Source: Micromonospora vinacea
Lineage (GTDB): Bacteria; Actinomycetota; Actinomycetes; Mycobacteriales; Micromonosporaceae
DNA: 64,000 nucleotides
Direction of reading: 5' to 3'
Assembly (NCBI RefSeq): GCF_015751785.1
Contig: NZ_JADOTY010000001.1
Span: 6,758,001 to 6,822,000 of the forward strand
Both the position numbers and the translations under genes were made by a program. This document shows positions 60,694-64,000 of the stretch, piece after piece. Numbering within the stretch: the stretch's first letter is position 1; each line of letters opens with the position of its first letter. Below the pieces are notes generated by a model. The model saw only the letters and a list, made by a program, of their open reading frames with translations, ran no database searches and had not been told where the DNA came from.

Positions 60694-61325
60694 AGAATCG
60701 AGTATTTGCCGTCGCGACGGCAGTGGTCGTGGCCGGCCTCGTGGGCACCGCAGGTGCGCCGGCTCGGGCCGAGGTCAGGCGCGATGTCGGCTCCGACCAC
60801 GCGACGGTGCGATGTGCGGGAAGGACTGTCGACACCGCGGCGAAGATTCGCTATCGGACGGAGACGACGATCGACGCTCCGCTGCGAACCATCTGGAAGA
60901 TCCAGACCGACGTGGAACGCTGGCCGTCGTGGCAGAAGCCGGTCTCCTCCAGCAAGCGGCTCGATCGTGGACCACTGCGTCCCGGATCGTCGTTTCGATG
61001 GACGACACCGGTCCTCGAGACCGCGCTGAATCCCGCCACGACCCTCGTCGTCACGTCCACCGTCCGGCAGCTTCAGCACCAGAGGTGTCTTCGGTGGGAC
61101 GGTCCGGCGGTCGGTGCAGGGCTGCGCATCGACGAGGGGGTGCACGTGTGGACCTTCACCGAGATCGGCGGCCGGGTTCTCGTGCGTACCGAGGAGACGT
61201 GGCGCGGTGACCAGGTAGAGCAGGACGTCAGTTTCTCCACCGTGGCTCTCGGGGCGGGCCTGGAGACGTGGCTGACGGAGCTGAAGACACGTGCCGAACG
61301 GGAGTGTGATCGGGCCCGGCGCTGA
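60690..61325 (+). CDS. SRPBCC-family protein with signal peptide
   Basis: A 211-residue relative of the preceding gene, but exported: GTG start, MKNRVFAVATAVVVAGLVGT then cleavage after APARA. Mature domain: KIRYRTETTIDAPLRTIWKI, QTDVERWPSWQKPVSSSKRL, FRWTTPVLETALNPATTL, GVHVWTFTEIGGRVLVRTEE. Two Cys (VRCAGR and RCLRWD) could form a disulfide. Followed by a strong terminator. A paired cytoplasmic and exported ligand-binding fold is unusual. Confidence 0.88.
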   Translation: MKNRVFAVATAVVVAGLVGTAGAPARAEVRRDVGSDHATVRCAGRTVDTAAKIRYRTETTIDAPLRTIWKIQTDVERWPSWQKPVSSSKRLDRGPLRPGSSFRWTTPVLETALNPATTLVVTSTVRQLQHQRCLRWDGPAVGAGLRIDEGVHVWTFTEIGGRVLVRTEETWRGDQVEQDVSFSTVALGAGLETWLTELKTRAERECDRARR

Positions 61326-61333
61326 CGTGACCC

Positions 61334-61368
61334 AAGGGCCCCGCCGGTCTCGTACCGGCGGGGCCCTT
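61334..61368. terminator. strong bidirectional terminator
   Basis: A perfect 15-bp stem, AAGGGCCCCGCCGGT and its complement, with a five-base loop and a short T tail. It serves the SRPBCC operon and, from the other strand, the convergent LuxR gene. Confidence 0.93.
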
Positions 61369-61393
61369 TCGTCGCTCGGTCGGCCCGGCTCCG

Positions 61394-64000
61394 TCAGCGG
61401 AGTAGTTCTCGTAGCTGCCGACGTGAGGTGATGCCCAGTTTGCGGTAGAGGTTGCGCAGGTGGGCGTCGATCGTTCGCGGGCTGACGAACAGCAGCGCGG
61501 CGACCTCCTTGGTGCCTGCGCCGGAGGCGACCTTGCGGGCGACGAGTAGTTCCCGTGCGGTCAGCCCCGCGAGCGGATCGGCGTCGTCGGTCAGGGTCGG
61601 CTCGCCGATGGCATCCAGTTCGCGGGCGGCGCGGCCGGCGAACCCGCGCGCGCCGATGGTGGAGAGCAGTTCGTGCGCGGCGCGCAGTTCCACCCGCGCC
61701 TCGGCGCGACGGCCGACCCGTCGCAGCCACTGTCCGTAGAGCAGTCGGGCACGCGCGTAGTGGACCCGCATCCTGCTCCCGGCGAACCGGCTGATCGCGG
61801 CACGGTAGTGGTCCTGCGCGCCGAGCCCCGGGTCGAGCAGCGCACACGCCAGCAGATGCGCGCCCGTCGTCCACGCGTTCGGGTTGACCCGTGCGACATC
61901 CCCGATCCAGTCAGCCGATTCCTTGGCTTCTTCGGGACGTCCGAGGTACGCGGCTGCCTCGACCAGCTCGTGGTGGAAGGCGGTGACGGCGTACGCGCCG
62001 CGCCGGTGCTGGTCCCGCACGAGCAGCAACGCGTCGAGCGCGGCCTGATGATCGCCGCTGCCGTTGCACAGCACGCTCTCCGCGTAGTGCAGCGCGGTGA
62101 AGTTCACCCCCACCCAGCCGCGCAGCTTCTCCCGGATCTCCCGGTACCGGTCGACGTCCCCGCTCCAGGCGGCAAGCATCAGGTCGGACCCGACGAGGTT
62201 GGATGTCCCGGCGGCCTCGTCGACCGCACGCGCCTCGATGATGCAGACCTGCGCGTCGGCGAAGCGGCCCACGATCGTCCGGGCTGCCGCCTGGAAGCGC
62301 AACGCATGGGGAAGGATCGCGTAGGCGCCCTGTGCCCGGGCGAGATCCACCTGACGGTCGGCGATCTCCTCCATGGCGTCGCTGTCACCGAGGTCGACGC
62401 TCAGCACGCAGGCGCGTTCCATCCACCACGGATCCGCGTCGGACGTGCGGGCGTGGTCCCGGAAGGCGTCGACCGTGCGGCGCATCAGGGGCATCGCCTC
62501 GTCCACCGGGCGGAGGTTCTGCTCGACCAACGCCTGCAGCAGCAGGTCGGCCGGGCGTGGCGGCTGACGCTGGGGCACCCGTTCCCGGATGTGCAGGGCG
62601 AGCCGCCGCAACCTCCCCGGTTCGTCGACGCTGAACATGAGCGATGCGAACGCCTCCAGGTAGGTCTCGCGGACCTCGTCGGGCCCCACGCCGTCGGCCG
62701 CCTCGATGAGCGCGATCGTCGCCGGAATACTGCGCGCCACGTGATATTCGATCGTCGCGCGCAGCAGTCGCGCGGCCCGGCGGTCGACGGGGTCCGGCTG
62801 GAGACGCTCGGCCTCGTCCACCAACTCCCGGGCGGCAGAAGGCGCCCCCGAACCCAACCGCGCCCGGGCCGCGGCCAACAACCGGCGGGCCTGCCGCGAC
62901 CGGCCAGGTGTCAGTCGAGCCGCGCGCTCGAGGAACGCGGCCACGGCCGCGAGTCCGCCGCGGCGCTGTGCCCGTCCGGCCGAACGCTCCAGCTCGGCCG
63001 CGGTCTCCTCATCCGGGCCGGTGATCGCGTTCGCCTGGTGCCAGGCGCGACGGTCGGGATCGACGTCGACGTCGGTACCGGCGGCGAGCGACGCGTGCGC
63101 CTGCCGTCGCGCCCCGGCGCCAGTCGACAGGTACACCGCGGAACGCGCCAACGGATGCCGGAAGTGCACCCGGGGCCCGGCCACCAACAGGCCGCTGTCC
63201 TCGGCCGCGGTCAGGTCCACGGCGTCCAGCCCCTGGATCGCCATCGCACGCCGCAGCAGAACGAGGTCACCTGTCGGCTCCGCCGCGGCCAGCGCCAGAA
63301 CCGAGCGCGTGGGTGCCGGCAGCCGCAGGAACCGACTCACGAACCGGTGCTCCACGGCGCGGTGCCCGGCGTCCCCGGGTAGCCCGAACGGTCCGGCGTC
63401 GCGGGCGAACTCCACCAGGGCAAGAGGGTTGCCGGCTGCTTCGGCGAGGATCCGTTGCACGATCGCTGCCTCGTGGCCGAAGGGTGCCCGATACCGCAGC
63501 AGGGTGAGGGCTTCCGAATCGGAGAGTCCGGTGAGAGTGAGGGCGGGTAGGCGACCGAGCTCCGACACCGAGGCGGCGTCGCGGGCAGCGAACACCATGG
63601 CGACCGGCTCCACCGCCACGCGTGCCGCGACGAAGGCCAGTACCAGCCGCGAGCCGGCGTCGATCCACTGCACGTCGTCGACCGCGCAGAACACCGGCCT
63701 GCGCCGGCCTACGGCACTCAGCAGGCCCAGGACGGCCAGCCCGACAAGCATCGGGGTCGGCCTGACCCCGGCGTGCAGCCCGAACACCGCGTCGAGCGCG
63801 CTCCGCTGCGGTACGGGGAGCCCAGCGCGGTGGTCGAGCACGGGCGCGCACAACTGGTGCAGGGCCGAGTAGGGCAGTTCGCTCTCGAACTCGACACCAC
63901 CGGCCCGCAGCACCTGCCATCCGTCGAGCCGCGAAGCGGCCTCACCGATGAGCGTCGACTTGCCGATCCCCGCGTCACCGAGAACGAGCATCGCCCCGCC
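61394..64000 (-). CDS. LAL-type LuxR regulator, 5' end outside window
   Basis: Large ATP-binding LuxR regulator (LAL/MalT type); at least 868 residues are inside the window and the start lies beyond 64000. Walker A is LGDAGIGKSTLIGEA, Walker B region RRPVFCAVDDVQWIDAGSR, then tetratricopeptide-like helices (LLAAARARLGSGAPSAAREL) and the C-terminal LuxR HTH LTARELLVARKVASGAGTKE, FVSPRTIDAHLRNLYRKLGI. The ATG visible at 63991 is probably internal, since the P-loop would be only seven residues away. Often pathway-specific activators in actinomycetes. Confidence 0.93.
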   Translation of the reverse strand, partial: GGAMLVLGDAGIGKSTLIGEAASRLDGWQVLRAGGVEFESELPYSALHQLCAPVLDHRAGLPVPQRSALDAVFGLHAGVRPTPMLVGLAVLGLLSAVGRRRPVFCAVDDVQWIDAGSRLVLAFVAARVAVEPVAMVFAARDAASVSELGRLPALTLTGLSDSEALTLLRYRAPFGHEAAIVQRILAEAAGNPLALVEFARDAGPFGLPGDAGHRAVEHRFVSRFLRLPAPTRSVLALAAAEPTGDLVLLRRAMAIQGLDAVDLTAAEDSGLLVAGPRVHFRHPLARSAVYLSTGAGARRQAHASLAAGTDVDVDPDRRAWHQANAITGPDEETAAELERSAGRAQRRGGLAAVAAFLERAARLTPGRSRQARRLLAAARARLGSGAPSAARELVDEAERLQPDPVDRRAARLLRATIEYHVARSIPATIALIEAADGVGPDEVRETYLEAFASLMFSVDEPGRLRRLALHIRERVPQRQPPRPADLLLQALVEQNLRPVDEAMPLMRRTVDAFRDHARTSDADPWWMERACVLSVDLGDSDAMEEIADRQVDLARAQGAYAILPHALRFQAAARTIVGRFADAQVCIIEARAVDEAAGTSNLVGSDLMLAAWSGDVDRYREIREKLRGWVGVNFTALHYAESVLCNGSGDHQAALDALLLVRDQHRRGAYAVTAFHHELVEAAAYLGRPEEAKESADWIGDVARVNPNAWTTGAHLLACALLDPGLGAQDHYRAAISRFAGSRMRVHYARARLLYGQWLRRVGRRAEARVELRAAHELLSTIGARGFAGRAARELDAIGEPTLTDDADPLAGLTARELLVARKVASGAGTKEVAALLFVSPRTIDAHLRNLYRKLGITSRRQLRELLR

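Noticed and set aside
1..64000. CRISPR arrays, tRNA, rRNA, riboswitches
   Set aside because: No regularly spaced repeats, no tRNA arm motifs and no recognisable riboswitch core were found on reading.

Overview
The window is a stretch of very GC-rich chromosome with strongly G/C-biased third codon positions, frequent GTG starts, ATGA/GTGA/TGATG gene overlaps, and actinobacterial families (HxlR, MprAB-like two-component system, mycothiol-type arsenate reductase, LAL-type LuxR). This fits an actinomycete, most likely a Micromonosporaceae member; the exact genus is inference. No tRNA, rRNA or CRISPR array was seen.

Left part (1-23 kb) is mostly ordinary metabolism. It begins with the end of zwf and a proline-rich membrane protein. 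A small scarred patch (3.3-5.5 kb) holds a truncated DUF4240 gene joined to a stray 83-bp piece of a TetR gene. Then come a compact assimilatory nitrate/nitrite operon (molybdopterin nitrate reductase, a small unknown protein, nirB, nirD, narK), an imine-reductase-like enzyme divergent from its HxlR regulator over a clear operator, and a decayed MerR gene. A complete eight-gene PTS operon on the minus strand follows: DeoR regulator, PfkB kinase, IIC, IIB, IIA of mannitol type, zinc dehydrogenase, HPr and enzyme I. The order suggests uptake of a hexitol as its phosphate, oxidation to a ketose phosphate, and a second phosphorylation.

The middle (23-40 kb) is accessory and scarred. It holds several small unknown or DUF proteins (one with an in-frame stop), an IS5-family fragment, one intact IS5-family element with a hairpin over its transposase start, another transposase tail, a VirB4-type conjugation ATPase fragment, two secreted small proteins in the window overall, a MprAB-like two-component system convergent with an MMPL exporter, and a two-gene module (37.6-40.0 kb) of unknown function whose large protein carries a YfaP/DUF2135-like beta domain.

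40.2-48.9 kb is a dense arsenic-resistance island: an MFS transporter, a Cys-tailed flavoprotein, ArsN1 acetyltransferase, three ArsR regulators, ArsO-like monooxygenase, an ArsR-ArsC fusion, a mycothiol-type ArsC, an AqpS-like aquaglyceroporin, a short coupled ORF and a second ArsC. No ArsB or ACR3 pump is visible, so export probably relies on the aquaporin and the MFS protein.

The right part (49-64 kb) mixes intact genes (FAD monooxygenase, DHA2-type MFS, sugar epimerase, two LuxR-type regulators, SDR, TetR, Vat-like acetyltransferase, a pair of SRPBCC proteins) with decayed ones: a CDF/sulfotransferase junction, a frameshifted solute-binding lipoprotein, a truncated FMN-binding protein, and a monooxygenase with a nonsense codon fused to the Vat-like gene by an ATGA overlap. 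The window ends inside a large LuxR/AAA regulator.
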